A stretch of 64,000 bases of DNA from Paludibacteraceae bacterium. GTDB taxonomy: Bacteria; Bacteroidota; Bacteroidia; Bacteroidales; Paludibacteraceae. The stretch covers positions 1 to 64,000 of the forward strand of contig JAFSJN010000013.1 in assembly GCA_017439235.1 (NCBI GenBank), in the 5' to 3' direction. The position numbers and the translations under genes were made by a program. Positions within the stretch are counted from its first letter, which is position 1. Each line of letters begins with the position of its first letter. Positions 31,855 to 41,121 of the stretch are shown here, piece after piece. A model generated the notes under the pieces. It saw nothing but the letters and a program-made list of their open reading frames with translations, searched no databases and had not been told where the DNA came from.

Positions 31855-32448
31855 ATGGTATATTTTCTGATATTTATCTCTGCGATATTTGTTAATAATA
31901 TCGTATTGAGTCAGTTCTTGGGTATCTGCCCGTTCTTAGGAGTAAGTAAGAAAATCGACACCGCTATGGGTATGAGTGCAGCCGTTATCTTCGTGCTCAC
32001 TCTGGCAACCGTTGTTACCTATCTGCTGCAGATGTTGCTGATTAAATGGGGACTGGAATTCCTCCAGACTATCCTCTTCATCCTCATCATCGCTGCCCTC
32101 GTGCAGATGATTGAGATTATCCTCAAGAAGATAAGTCCGGCACTGTATCAGGCTCTGGGCGTCTTCCTGCCGCTAATCACCACCAACTGCTGTATCCTCG
32201 GTGTTGCTATTCTGGTAGCTAATGGCACAGAGAAACTGCCTATGGGTGCAGAACACGGCATGCTGACCGGTACGCTGTTTGCTTTTGCCACGGCTGTAGG
32301 TTTCGGTTTGGCACTGGTGCTGTTTGCCGGAATTCGTGAACAACTGAGTATGAACAAAGTGCCCGAAGCAATGAAGGGTACACCTATCGCCTTGTTGACA
32401 GCCGGTCTGCTGGCAATGGCATTTATGGGCTTTAGCGGAGTAGTATAA
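31855..32448 (+). CDS. rnfA: RnfA, membrane subunit
   Basis: A 197-residue six-helix protein with the RnfA start FISAIFVNNIVLSQFLGICP and the matching LITTNCCILGVAI, whose cysteines lie opposite those of RnfE. It completes the rnf operon. The stop overlaps the start of the TolC-family gene, so transcription likely continues into the efflux genes. Confidence 0.93.
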   Translation: MVYFLIFISAIFVNNIVLSQFLGICPFLGVSKKIDTAMGMSAAVIFVLTLATVVTYLLQMLLIKWGLEFLQTILFILIIAALVQMIEIILKKISPALYQALGVFLPLITTNCCILGVAILVANGTEKLPMGAEHGMLTGTLFAFATAVGFGLALVLFAGIREQLSMNKVPEAMKGTPIALLTAGLLAMAFMGFSGVV

Positions 32449-33854
32449 TGAATAGCAAGAGTTTTGGGCTGATAATAGCCTTATGCTTGCCTATAATGGT
32501 GTGGGGACAGCGCAAACTGACCCTGAACGACTGTAGGGGTATGGCCTTGCAGGACAATACGCAACAGCGCATTGACCAGGAGAATGCCGAGGCCGCCAAG
32601 TACGTTCGTCAGGGAGCGTTTGCACGCTTCTTCCCGCAGTTTAGTGCTAACGGTGCGTACATGTACAACACCGAGAATGCACACCTGATTCCCAAGACGC
32701 TCGACTTAGGTTCATTAGGAACCATCAGCGGCAGCGGATTGGGCAATTGGGAACCTATCACCACGATCGGGCAAGGCATCAACGAGGGTATAGGGTCTAT
32801 CTACCAAGACCTGTACCGCCGTCTGACACTCGACTTCCAGCACGTCTTTGTAGCACAAGTGGGAGTAGTACAACCCATCTATGTAGGTGGTAAGCTCATC
32901 CAATTCTATCGCCTGACCAAGTATGCCGAGCAGTTGCAGAAGGTCAAAGCCGGCAAGAACAGAGGTGACCTGATAGTAGGTGTAGAAGAAGCCTATTGGC
33001 GCGTTATCTCGGTGAACGAGAAACGCAAATTGGCAGAGCAGTACTATAACTTGCTTAACACCCTGCTAACCGATGTAGAGTCGGCTGTAGCCGAAGGTGT
33101 CGCCACTAAGGCTGACGTACTGAAGGTGCGCGTCAAACTCAACGAGGCTGAGACCTCACGCAGCAAGGCTACCGACGGACTTAAGTTGTCCAAGATGGCG
33201 TTGTGCCAATTGATTGGTCTTCCTCTGGAAGAAGATATCGTATTAGACGATAGCGGATTGGATAATGTAGTATTAGAGAACGATTCGGTAGACATAGACC
33301 AAGCTGTTGCCCGTCGCGAGGAGATGCAGATGTTGGAGGCCGCCCACAAGATGGCACGCGTAGGTGTGCACCTGGCGGGAAGTATGTTGCAACCCAATAT
33401 CATTGCCTCGGCTAACTATATCGCTACCAATCCCAACCTCATTGACGGCTTCAAGAACGATATGCGGGGATTCTTCTCGGTAGGCGTAGTAGTCAATGTG
33501 CCTATCGCGCATGCCGGCGACATCCTCAACTACAAAGCCGCCAAACACAAGGCTAAGACGATAGAGTTGAAGATGCAAGAGGCACGCGAGAAGATTGAGT
33601 TGCAAGCCACGCAGTCGAAGCATAAAGTAGTAGAAGCCAACCTGGACCTCATTCGTGCCAACAACAATATCAAGCACGCAGACGAGAACCTGCGTTATGC
33701 CAAAGAAGGGTACGAAGAGGGCGTGATTACCGCTACCGAACTGATGGCCGCTCAGACGGCTTGGATGTCGGCTCGGTCGCAGAAGATAGACGCTGCTATT
33801 GCCTTGCGTATGGCAGAACTGACCTACAAACAACATACCGGACAATTGCAATAA
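32448..33854 (+). CDS. TolC-family outer-membrane efflux protein
   Basis: The 468-residue protein has a signal peptide (MNSKSFGLIIALCLPIMVWG) and the long amphipathic helices of TolC channels, for example IGVEEAYWRVISVNEKRKLA and ENLRYAKEGYEEGVITATEL, in two halves. It would form the outer-membrane duct of a tripartite pump with the adaptor and permeases that follow. Its start codon overlaps the rnfA stop. Confidence 0.88.
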   Translation: MNSKSFGLIIALCLPIMVWGQRKLTLNDCRGMALQDNTQQRIDQENAEAAKYVRQGAFARFFPQFSANGAYMYNTENAHLIPKTLDLGSLGTISGSGLGNWEPITTIGQGINEGIGSIYQDLYRRLTLDFQHVFVAQVGVVQPIYVGGKLIQFYRLTKYAEQLQKVKAGKNRGDLIVGVEEAYWRVISVNEKRKLAEQYYNLLNTLLTDVESAVAEGVATKADVLKVRVKLNEAETSRSKATDGLKLSKMALCQLIGLPLEEDIVLDDSGLDNVVLENDSVDIDQAVARREEMQMLEAAHKMARVGVHLAGSMLQPNIIASANYIATNPNLIDGFKNDMRGFFSVGVVVNVPIAHAGDILNYKAAKHKAKTIELKMQEAREKIELQATQSKHKVVEANLDLIRANNNIKHADENLRYAKEGYEEGVITATELMAAQTAWMSARSQKIDAAIALRMAELTYKQHTGQLQ

Positions 33855-33888
33855 GCCGGACTTAATGATGGAATAGACAACTAAAGAT

Positions 33889-34902
33889 ATGGAAACAGAA
33901 AAGAAACAAGTTCAGATGGAGACGCCACAAGGCAACCTGATATTAGGTCTGGTTATCCTTTTCTCCGTAGTAGTTATTGTAGCTCTAATCGGTATATTGG
34001 CAGTGCGTCCCGATCCTATTGATATTATCGGCGAAGCCGAGGCTGCCGAGTATCGCGTCAGCGGTAAGGTGCCCGGTCGTGTCGAGATGTACCTGGCTGA
34101 AGAAGGTGACCAAGTGCGCAAAGGTGATACATTGGTTATCATTGACAGTCCGGAAGTAGAGGCTAAGATGCGCCAGGCTCGTGCTGCCCGTGCAGCTGCC
34201 GAAGCACAGAACCAGAAAGCCATTCACGGTGCCCGCGAAGAACAGATTCAGGGTGCGTATGAGTTGTGGCAGAAGGCTCAAGCCGGTGAAGAGGTGTATC
34301 GCAAATCGTTTGAGCGTGTGAAACGCCTGCACGAGAAAGGTGTAGTCAGCACGCAGAAATACGATGAGACAGAGGCACAATATAAGGTAGCTGTAGCCAA
34401 CTGCAAGGCTGCTAAGTCGCAATATGACATGGCCGTCAAGGGTGCGCAAGAAGAAGATAAAGCTGCTGCTAAGGCTTTGGTAGACCGTGTAGACGGCGTT
34501 ATCGAAGAGGTGAACATCGCTAAGGCTGAGCGTTATCTGCTCTCGCCGGTAGACGGTGAGGTAGCCGACTGCTTCCCAAAGCCGGGTGAGTTGGTGGGTC
34601 AAGGTTCGCCGGTGATGTCTATCGTGGATATGACGGATATGTGGTTCCACTTCGCTATCCGCGAGGATATGCTTCGCGATATCACCCTCAACTCCGAGTT
34701 CGATATCCGCATCCCGGCATTAGGTAACGGCACATGGCGCGTCAAGGTGACCTATATTAAGGTGATGGCCAGTTATGCTACCTGGCGTTCGACGCAGACC
34801 AACGGCGGCTATGATGTTAAGACTTTTGATGTCAAAGCTCGTCCATTAGGCGGTATACCTACCGGATTGCGTCCGGGTATGACGGCTATTGTAGTTCGCT
34901 AA
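33889..34902 (+). CDS. HlyD/EmrA-type membrane fusion adaptor
   Basis: A 337-residue periplasmic adaptor with one N-terminal membrane helix (LILGLVILFSVVVIVALIGI), a biotinyl-lipoyl-like segment VSGKVPGRVEMYLAEEGDQV, a long coiled coil (about 85-200) and the closing half YLLSPVDGEVADCFPKPGE. It links an inner-membrane pump to a TolC channel; substrate unknown. Confidence 0.87.
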   Translation: METEKKQVQMETPQGNLILGLVILFSVVVIVALIGILAVRPDPIDIIGEAEAAEYRVSGKVPGRVEMYLAEEGDQVRKGDTLVIIDSPEVEAKMRQARAARAAAEAQNQKAIHGAREEQIQGAYELWQKAQAGEEVYRKSFERVKRLHEKGVVSTQKYDETEAQYKVAVANCKAAKSQYDMAVKGAQEEDKAAAKALVDRVDGVIEEVNIAKAERYLLSPVDGEVADCFPKPGELVGQGSPVMSIVDMTDMWFHFAIREDMLRDITLNSEFDIRIPALGNGTWRVKVTYIKVMASYATWRSTQTNGGYDVKTFDVKARPLGGIPTGLRPGMTAIVVR

Positions 34903-34915
34903 TCATCCTTATTAT

Positions 34916-36100
34916 ATGCTTAGCGGGAAAGAGATTTGGGCGGCTTTTGGCCGTGTGATTAGACGTGAGATGCGCTTGATGTTCCATCAGCCCATCTACT
35001 TCTACTCCACCCTTATTGTGATGATGGTCTGCACCATCTTTTTCCTCACGCTCCTGCACCGCGGTCAGCCGGAACGCATGCCTGTCGCCGTAGTGGACAT
35101 GGACTGCTCGACTATCTCGCGGCGTATCGTACACGAACTCAATGCCACCCAGTCGGTTGTTGTTGCTTATCGCTGTGCCGACTTTGCCGAAGCGCGCAGG
35201 ATGATGCAGCGCGGCGATGTATATGCTATCCTGGTCATCCCGGAGAACTTGTACAACGACATGCTGTCGTTCAAGCGTCCTACGTTGACCTTCTATATCA
35301 ACGCCACCTACACGATGGGTGCAACGGTAGCGTATAAGCAACTGATGATGTTCGGCAACTTAGCGAGCGGTGCCTTCCAACGCGAGGTGTTGCGTAAGAA
35401 AGGTCTGCCGGATAGTCTTATCATGCAACGTATCCAGCCTATTGTCATCGATGGGCATATGCTCTCCAATCCGTCCAGCAACTATTCGGTCTATCTGAGC
35501 AGCGTCCTGTTGCCCGGTATATTGGGATTGATAGTGCTGGTGATTACGGTGTTCAGTATAGGTATGGAATTGAAGTGGAAGACGTCCCGCAACCTACTGG
35601 CCGAAGCCCGCGGTTCGATGGTGATAGCTATGGTGGGGAAGATGGTGCCGCATATCATGGTATACACTACGATGGGTATCTCGCTCAACATCCTGCTCTT
35701 CCGCATCATGGGCTTCCCGATGAACGGTTCGTTAGTATGGCTATGCGTAGGTATGTTCCTGTATATATTAGCCGTACAGTCGATAGGGGTAACCATAGTA
35801 GGTCTGCTGCCCGTCTTGCGTGATGCCCTCAGTATCAGTGCATTGTACGGCATGCTGTCCTTCTCGCTCTCGGGCTTCACCTTCCCTGTGGAAGGCATGC
35901 CGGGTCCTATACAGGTATTCTCATGGTGCTTCCCCTTGCGGCATTATTTCCGATTGTACGTGAGTGAAGCCCTTATGGGCAATCCTACGGTAGACTCGAT
36001 GGTGTTTATCGGTTGTCAACTGCTGTTTATCCTGCCACAGTACCTGGTGCACAAGCGTCTGAAGAATGCATTTATTTACCAAAACTATCCGCTCAAGTAA
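34916..36100 (+). CDS. ABC-2 type permease (first of pair)
   Basis: The 394-residue protein has one N-terminal membrane helix (residues about 29-47), a large extracytoplasmic domain starting VAVVDMDCSTISRRIVHELN, and a C-terminal membrane block of about five helices (GLIVLVITVFSIGMEL onward). This is the ABC2_membrane_3 layout of drug and heme-type exporters such as YhhJ. No ABC ATPase gene accompanies it in this run. Confidence 0.85.
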   Translation: MLSGKEIWAAFGRVIRREMRLMFHQPIYFYSTLIVMMVCTIFFLTLLHRGQPERMPVAVVDMDCSTISRRIVHELNATQSVVVAYRCADFAEARRMMQRGDVYAILVIPENLYNDMLSFKRPTLTFYINATYTMGATVAYKQLMMFGNLASGAFQREVLRKKGLPDSLIMQRIQPIVIDGHMLSNPSSNYSVYLSSVLLPGILGLIVLVITVFSIGMELKWKTSRNLLAEARGSMVIAMVGKMVPHIMVYTTMGISLNILLFRIMGFPMNGSLVWLCVGMFLYILAVQSIGVTIVGLLPVLRDALSISALYGMLSFSLSGFTFPVEGMPGPIQVFSWCFPLRHYFRLYVSEALMGNPTVDSMVFIGCQLLFILPQYLVHKRLKNAFIYQNYPLK

Positions 36101-36101
36101 G

Positions 36102-37469
36102 ATGAAGACACGCTTTACATCCAAACTCATCCTCCGTATCTCGGATACGTGGATGGTCTTTACGGAAGAGTTGCGTCGCATCTTCCATGATCCGGGCGTC
36201 TTGGTATTGTTCTTCCTGGCGCCTATAGCGTATCCCATACTGTACAACTATATCTACATTGAGAATGTCATCCGTGATGTTCCTGTAGCGGTAGTGGATA
36301 TGGATTGTTCGCCTGAGAGCCGGTTGTATATCCATCAATGGGACGCCACGCCGGAAGTGAAGGTTGCCTATTCGTGCACCTCAATGGAGGAGGCAGAGCA
36401 CCTGCTGACTAAAGGCAAGGTACACGGTATATTATATTTCCCGGAGGACTTCAACGACTGTCTGCATTCGGGTCTTAAGTCGGCTCACCTGTCGCTGTAC
36501 TGCGATATGTCCAGTTTCCTGTACATGAAGAATGTGTACATGAGTGCCAATCAGGTGATGCTGGATAAGATGTATCAGATACAGGTTGACCGCTACCGGG
36601 CAATGAATATGGACGAGAACCTCAGTTGGGCTATCGTGCAAGCGGTGCCGTATGAGGAGAACACGCCTTACAACCCGACCAACGGCTACGGAGCGTTCCT
36701 TGTCCCGGCGGTGCTGATGCTGATTATCCACCAGACCTTGATTTTCGGTATCTCTATGTTGTCGGGTACGGCGGTACAGGAGAACCGTGAGGTTTTCTTC
36801 CTGCCGGGTCGCCGACGCAGATACAGTGTCTTCCGTATCCTATTAGGGCGCGGTGCGGCGTATTTCACGCTTTATATGGCTATCTGTATGTATGTGCTTG
36901 TATTGGTGCCGCATATGTTCGGTTTGCCGCATGTAGGCAGTATATGGGATATTATCCGCTTTATCGTGCCGTACCTGTTGGCGACTATCTACTTCGGTAT
37001 GATGATAGCCTCGGTATATAAGCAACGTGAGACGGGAATGATGACCTTGTTGCCTACGTCACTGATATTTTTGTTCATCAGCGGTGTGAGTTGGCCTACC
37101 GTGAGTGTTCCGCGTGTATGGCGGTATTTGGGTGACCTGTTCCCCTATACGTGGGGCGTACACGGTTTTCTGAATATCAATACGGCGGGTGCGACCTTGT
37201 ATACCACTATCCGCGAATATATCGCCTTGTGGCTCTTAGCGGCGTTCTATTTCGGCTTGTGCTGCCTTATCTATATGGTGCGCAGTCGCCGTCATGAGAA
37301 GCGTTTGGAGGAGGGCTTAGACCAACATATCACTCACGAGCAAAAGATGCGTGAGTTGCAAGACCTCGTTCACGAGACGGAGGACAAAATGACGCGTGAA
37401 ATGGAGCGTCACCTGAATAGTCTGTGGAGTCGTACCAAGCACGCTATCACGCGTGCTCCGGAAGACTAA
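36102..37469 (+). CDS. ABC-2 type permease (second of pair) with C-terminal coiled coil
   Basis: Start MKTRFTSK at 36102 is preferred over an upstream in-frame ATG that lies within the previous gene. The fold matches the first permease: VAVVDMDCSPESRLYIHQWD after the first helix, then about five membrane helices. It differs in a charged C-terminal tail of about 60 residues (MRELQDLVHETEDKMTREME) that looks like a cytoplasmic coiled coil. The stop abuts the convergent stop of the DHH gene with no gap. Confidence 0.85.
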   Translation: MKTRFTSKLILRISDTWMVFTEELRRIFHDPGVLVLFFLAPIAYPILYNYIYIENVIRDVPVAVVDMDCSPESRLYIHQWDATPEVKVAYSCTSMEEAEHLLTKGKVHGILYFPEDFNDCLHSGLKSAHLSLYCDMSSFLYMKNVYMSANQVMLDKMYQIQVDRYRAMNMDENLSWAIVQAVPYEENTPYNPTNGYGAFLVPAVLMLIIHQTLIFGISMLSGTAVQENREVFFLPGRRRRYSVFRILLGRGAAYFTLYMAICMYVLVLVPHMFGLPHVGSIWDIIRFIVPYLLATIYFGMMIASVYKQRETGMMTLLPTSLIFLFISGVSWPTVSVPRVWRYLGDLFPYTWGVHGFLNINTAGATLYTTIREYIALWLLAAFYFGLCCLIYMVRSRRHEKRLEEGLDQHITHEQKMRELQDLVHETEDKMTREMERHLNSLWSRTKHAITRAPED

Positions 37470-38552
37470 TCAATCCTTCTGTAAATACTGCGGATACGCC
37501 CGCAAGAATTGTTCTACGGCCTTGGCAACAGGGCCGTAGAATTCTCCACCTGCAGCATTCTTATGCCCGCCTCCGAAGAAGATATCGTGGGCCAAGATAT
37601 TGACGGGTCTGTCGCCCTGAGAGCGGAGACTGATCTTGACTTTTATCTTCTCTCCGGCAGCACGTTCCAGTTCGTGCGGCAGCACTTTATCTTCGCGCAT
37701 GAAGCAGGAATAGTAGACATCTTTTATCTGCAGGGGCATATTAACTATACCTTCGGCATCGCCGGCATGGAAATTGTATCTATATAGTTCTTTGCGGGTG
37801 AGGTAGATGAGTGCCAGGTGGTATTCGGGGAAGAGTTGCATCTTGCGGTTGAGGCAATAGCCGACGAGTCGCATACGGTCGGCGGACCACATATTGAAGA
37901 CGCGGTTGTAGACCTCGTCTTTGTCGACCCCGGCAGCGACGAGTTGGCCGATTATCTCGTACATCTCGGGACGATTGGAGTTGAAGGAGAAATTGCCGGT
38001 ATCGGTCATCATGCCGGCGTAGATGCAGGTAGCGGCATCGCGTAATCGAGAATCGCTCATCCCTAATCGGAAAATCCGATACACGATCTCGCTGGCGCTG
38101 GGACTGACGGAGTCGATGACCTCGGCATAGGGTCGTGCTGCGCGCACCTCGCTCATAGCCTCGTCGCATACGATGTGGTGGTCGATGACGGCTAAGGGGA
38201 GCGTCGGGCAGGTGTTCAGTTTATCTTGTATCTGTAGGCCTAAGGCGCCTATACGTTTGAGTTCGTGGAAGTCGGTGCAGACAATCATATCTGCAGCCTG
38301 TATAGCGGCATCGGCTTGCGATGTGTGTTGGTCGTAGATGAGTATATCCTGTGCACCAGGCATCCAGGCCAGGAAGTCGGGGAAGCCATTGGGAACGATA
38401 ACGGTACAATCGGCTTGTACGCTATGTTTAACGCCCAATGCGGAGCCTAAGGCATCGCCGTCGGGCGACATATGAGTCACCACTACCATATGCTGCGCCT
38501 GTGCGCACATCTGCCGTATCTGTTCGGCTCCGTTATATTCGTTTGTTTTCAT
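37470..38552 (-). CDS. nrnA: DHH-family phosphoesterase (NrnA-like oligoribonuclease)
   Basis: NrnA-type enzymes degrade short RNAs and pAp in the cytoplasm. Metal ligands are visible in THMSPDGDALGS (about residues 24-35), in VCTDFHE and in AVIDHH (the DHH triad), and the DHHA1 domain ends with FFGGGHKNAAGG. The start is the ATG at 38552, giving 360 residues; the longer reading upstream crosses the promoter at 38573-38604 and is rejected. Confidence 0.88.
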   Translation of the reverse strand: MKTNEYNGAEQIRQMCAQAQHMVVVTHMSPDGDALGSALGVKHSVQADCTVIVPNGFPDFLAWMPGAQDILIYDQHTSQADAAIQAADMIVCTDFHELKRIGALGLQIQDKLNTCPTLPLAVIDHHIVCDEAMSEVRAARPYAEVIDSVSPSASEIVYRIFRLGMSDSRLRDAATCIYAGMMTDTGNFSFNSNRPEMYEIIGQLVAAGVDKDEVYNRVFNMWSADRMRLVGYCLNRKMQLFPEYHLALIYLTRKELYRYNFHAGDAEGIVNMPLQIKDVYYSCFMREDKVLPHELERAAGEKIKVKISLRSQGDRPVNILAHDIFFGGGHKNAAGGEFYGPVAKAVEQFLRAYPQYLQKD

Positions 38553-38572
38553 GCTGTTAGATAATTGGAGTG

Positions 38573-38604
38573 CAAAATTACAACAAAAATTGCACATATG
38601 CAAA
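38573..38604 (-). promoter_or_regulatory. Promoter of the DHH phosphoesterase gene
   Basis: TAATTTTG (38573-38580) and TTTG (38601-38604), 20-nt spacing, on the minus strand. The start codon lies about 20 nt downstream of the -7 element. Confidence 0.75.
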
Positions 38605-38639
38605 TATTTGAATGATAAATTAAAAATCGAGAAATTCAA

Positions 38640-38769
38640 AATCACGGGATATATACAGAGTATATATAGGGTATAGTATGATACGATGCTCCCTCGTGGT
38701 AGTTCGGGAGTGTGGTGGATTTGATTGCCTCCAGGACAACAAATCTGCATAAAAGGTGCAGTTTTTTTT
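38640..38769 (+). other. Possible interspersed element or small RNA ending in a terminator
   Basis: This gap holds an A/T stretch, then CTCCC/GGGAG and, at 38745-38761, CTGCAT paired with GTGCAG followed by eight Ts, a complete intrinsic terminator on the plus strand. No gene lies upstream of it on that strand. A 24-codon frame (38678-38752) and a 12-codon frame with two Trp codons (38686-38724) occur, but neither has a ribosome-binding site. The GGATTTGATTGCCTCCAG-type stretch reminds me of a sequence scattered through Bacteroidales intergenic regions. Confidence 0.4.
38745..38769 (+). terminator. Intrinsic terminator upstream of potA
   Basis: Six-base-pair stem (CTGCAT/GTGCAG, one G-T), five-base loop and eight Ts. 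Its T-run merges with the -33 element of the potA promoter. Confidence 0.65.
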
Positions 38770-38798
38770 GTATATGTCGTTTTTTTTTTGTAATTTTG
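38767..38798 (+). promoter_or_regulatory. potABCD promoter
   Basis: TTTG (38767-38770), 20-nt T-rich spacer, TAATTTTG (38791-38798). The potA ATG follows at 38832. Confidence 0.78.
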
Positions 38799-38831
38799 CA
38801 CGCAAAATGAGATAATAGGCGTAAAAAGGAA

Positions 38832-40322
38832 ATGGGTAAATCGGATTATATCATAGAAGTGAACCACGTATCGAAGCAGTTTGAGGATGGGAAATATGCC
38901 TTAAACGACGTGAGTTTGCAAGTACGCAAGGGCGAGTTTGTGACGATATTAGGTCCTTCGGGCTGCGGTAAGACAACGCTGTTGCGTTGCATAGCGGGTT
39001 TTCAGGTAGCGTCAGAAGGCGATATACTGCTTAACGGCGAGGATGTAACGGAGACGCCGCCTAACGAGCGTCCGGTGAACACGGTATTCCAGAAATACGC
39101 CCTCTTCCCCCACCTGAACGTATACGAGAACGTAGCCTTCGGTCTGAAGCTCAAGAAAGTGCCGTCGCAGGAGATAGAACGTCGCGTACGTAAGGCGCTG
39201 AAGATGGTGAGTATGTCGGACTACGAATACCGCGACGTTAACAGTCTGAGTGGCGGTCAGCAGCAGCGTGTAGCCATAGCGCGCGCCATCATCAACGAGC
39301 CGGAAGTGCTATTATTGGATGAGCCGTTAGCGGCCTTAGACCGTAAGATGCGCGCAGACATGCAGATAGAGTTGCGTGAGATGCACCAGAAACTCGGTAT
39401 CACCTTTATCTACGTCACCCACGACCAGGAAGAGGCGTTGACGCTGAGCGACCGCGTAGTAGTGATGCGTGAAGGTAAGATACAGCAGATAGGTGCTCCG
39501 ACAGATATATACAACGAGCCGTGTAACTGTTTCGTAGCGGACTTCATCGGCGAGAGTAATATATTAGACGCCGTGATGATTAAAGACCGCTTGGTGCACT
39601 TCTGCGACCAGGACTTTGAATGCGTCGATGCCGGCTTCGGCGAGAAAGCGGAAGTGGACGTAGTGATCCGTCCCGAAGACCTATATATTTGGGAAGTGCC
39701 GGCCGACTTAGAGAAAGGCACCAAGACATTAGGTGAGATAGCTCAGATGCAAGCGGACTACGACCCGGAAGACCGTGTACCGAAAGGTAAGTTCACGCGT
39801 CTATATGGCGAAGTGCGCACCTGTATCTTCAAAGGCGTGCACTACGAGATGACCGTGATGACGGACAACGGTTACGAGCTGATGGTACAGGACTATCACC
39901 AGTTCTTACCGGGCACACAGGTCGGGATGATTGTCAAGCCGGAAGATATACAAGTGATGCGTAAGGAGCGTCTGTGCAACACGTTCGATGGCAAGGTGCT
40001 GAAAGATAACCAGGTAGAGTTCTTAGGCGCCACATGGGATCTGAGCGACCGCGTAGCCGAGCGTTTCGAGCCGGGCGACGAGGTAGAGGTAGAAGTGGAC
40101 TTCAACCACGTGAACCTGCAGGACGATGAAGACGAAGGCACGCTGCAAGGCGAGGTGTACTTTATCCTATATAAAGGCGACCACTACCACCTACAGGTGC
40201 GTACGGACGACGGTGACGACCTGTTTGTAGACACCAACGATATATGGGACGACGGCGACCGCGTAGGTATAAAGATTGCGCCGAGTTGGATTAGGTTATA
40301 TAAGAAGGAAGTGAAGAGCTGA
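38832..40322 (+). CDS. potA: PotA, spermidine/putrescine ABC transporter ATPase
   Basis: The ATPase domain shows Walker [12 protein letters not shown] (about residues 39-49), signature [14 protein letters not shown] and Walker [13 protein letters not shown]. It powers polyamine uptake through PotB/PotC. At 496 residues it is over 100 longer than the E. coli protein; the surplus is a C-terminal beta region with two TOBE-like repeats ([20 protein letters not shown] and [19 protein letters not shown]). Its last codons and stop lie in a heptamer tract. Confidence 0.92.
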   Translation: MGKSDYIIEVNHVSKQFEDGKYALNDVSLQVRKGEFVTILGPSGCGKTTLLRCIAGFQVASEGDILLNGEDVTETPPNERPVNTVFQKYALFPHLNVYENVAFGLKLKKVPSQEIERRVRKALKMVSMSDYEYRDVNSLSGGQQQRVAIARAIINEPEVLLLDEPLAALDRKMRADMQIELREMHQKLGITFIYVTHDQEEALTLSDRVVVMREGKIQQIGAPTDIYNEPCNCFVADFIGESNILDAVMIKDRLVHFCDQDFECVDAGFGEKAEVDVVIRPEDLYIWEVPADLEKGTKTLGEIAQMQADYDPEDRVPKGKFTRLYGEVRTCIFKGVHYEMTVMTDNGYELMVQDYHQFLPGTQVGMIVKPEDIQVMRKERLCNTFDGKVLKDNQVEFLGATWDLSDRVAERFEPGDEVEVEVDFNHVNLQDDEDEGTLQGEVYFILYKGDHYHLQVRTDDGDDLFVDTNDIWDDGDRVGIKIAPSWIRLYKKEVKS

Positions 40323-40345
40323 GAGCTAAGAGTTAAGAGTGATGA
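40311..40345 (+). repeat. Heptamer tract across the potA stop and potB start
   Basis: GTGAAGA, GCTGAGA, GCTAAGA, GTTAAGA, GTGATGA: five units at exact 7-nt spacing. The second supplies the potA stop TGA and the last supplies the potB GTG/ATG. Confidence 0.85.
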
Positions 40346-41121
40346 GAATTACGCAAAATAGACGGAGTTGGGCATGGCCGTATGTGCTGTTCATGGTACT
40401 GTTAGTAGTGTTGCCGCTGCTGCTCATCGGTTACTATGCCTTTACAGACCCGCAAGGCGGCTTCACGCTCCGCAACTTCCTACAGTTCTTCCATAAGCAG
40501 GAAGCTATCAATACGTTTATCTACTCGTTAGCGATAGCGTTGATAACGACGATAATATGTTTGCTGTTGGGTTATCCGGCCGCCTATATCATGGCAATGC
40601 GTTCGTTCCGCACGCCTGCCGTGATGGCTATATTGTTTATCCTGCCGATGTGGATTAACTTCCTGTTGCGCACTATCGCTACCGTCGAGCTCTTCCATAT
40701 GTTCGGCTTACCCTTAGGCGAAGGAGCGTTGCTGTTCGGTATGGTATACGACTTCCTGCCGTTCATGATTTATCCCATCTACAATACGTTGCAGAAGATG
40801 GACTTGAGTCTTATCGAAGCTGCCAAGGACTTAGGAGCCCGCCCCAAAGAGGTGTTCACCAAAGTCATCCTGCCGTTGTCGGTGCCGGGTATCTACTCGG
40901 GTATTGTAATGGTGTTTATGCCTACGGTGAGCACGTTTGCTATCTCCGAGTTGCTGACGCATAATAAGATAACGCTCTTCGGTAGTCTTATCCAACGCAG
41001 CTTCGGCGAAGGCGGTATAGCGATGTGGAACTACGGTGCAGCCCTGTCGCTGATTATGCTAATTATTATCGGAATGACCTCATTCTTTGGCAATAATGAC
41101 ACAGAAGATATCAATAGATAA
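40339..41121 (+). CDS. potB: PotB, polyamine ABC transporter permease
   Basis: A 260-residue six-helix permease of the binding-protein-dependent type. The cytoplasmic EAA loop reads EAAKDLGARPKEVFTKVILP. The start is GTG at 40339 or ATG at 40342, both inside the heptamer tract. The potC start lies within its 3' end. Confidence 0.9.
   Translation: MMRITQNRRSWAWPYVLFMVLLVVLPLLLIGYYAFTDPQGGFTLRNFLQFFHKQEAINTFIYSLAIALITTIICLLLGYPAAYIMAMRSFRTPAVMAILFILPMWINFLLRTIATVELFHMFGLPLGEGALLFGMVYDFLPFMIYPIYNTLQKMDLSLIEAAKDLGARPKEVFTKVILPLSVPGIYSGIVMVFMPTVSTFAISELLTHNKITLFGSLIQRSFGEGGIAMWNYGAALSLIMLIIIGMTSFFGNNDTEDINR

Noticed and set aside
38678-38752. Short frames before potA, one with tandem Trp codons, considered as a trp-type attenuator leader
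   Set aside because: The downstream genes are polyamine transport, the potA promoter lies after the terminator, and no ribosome-binding site is visible.
38832-40322. PotA as the missing ATPase of the TolC/HlyD/ABC-2 system
   Set aside because: It is separated by a convergent gene, has its own promoter, is coupled to potBCD, and has the TOBE regions of an importer ATPase.
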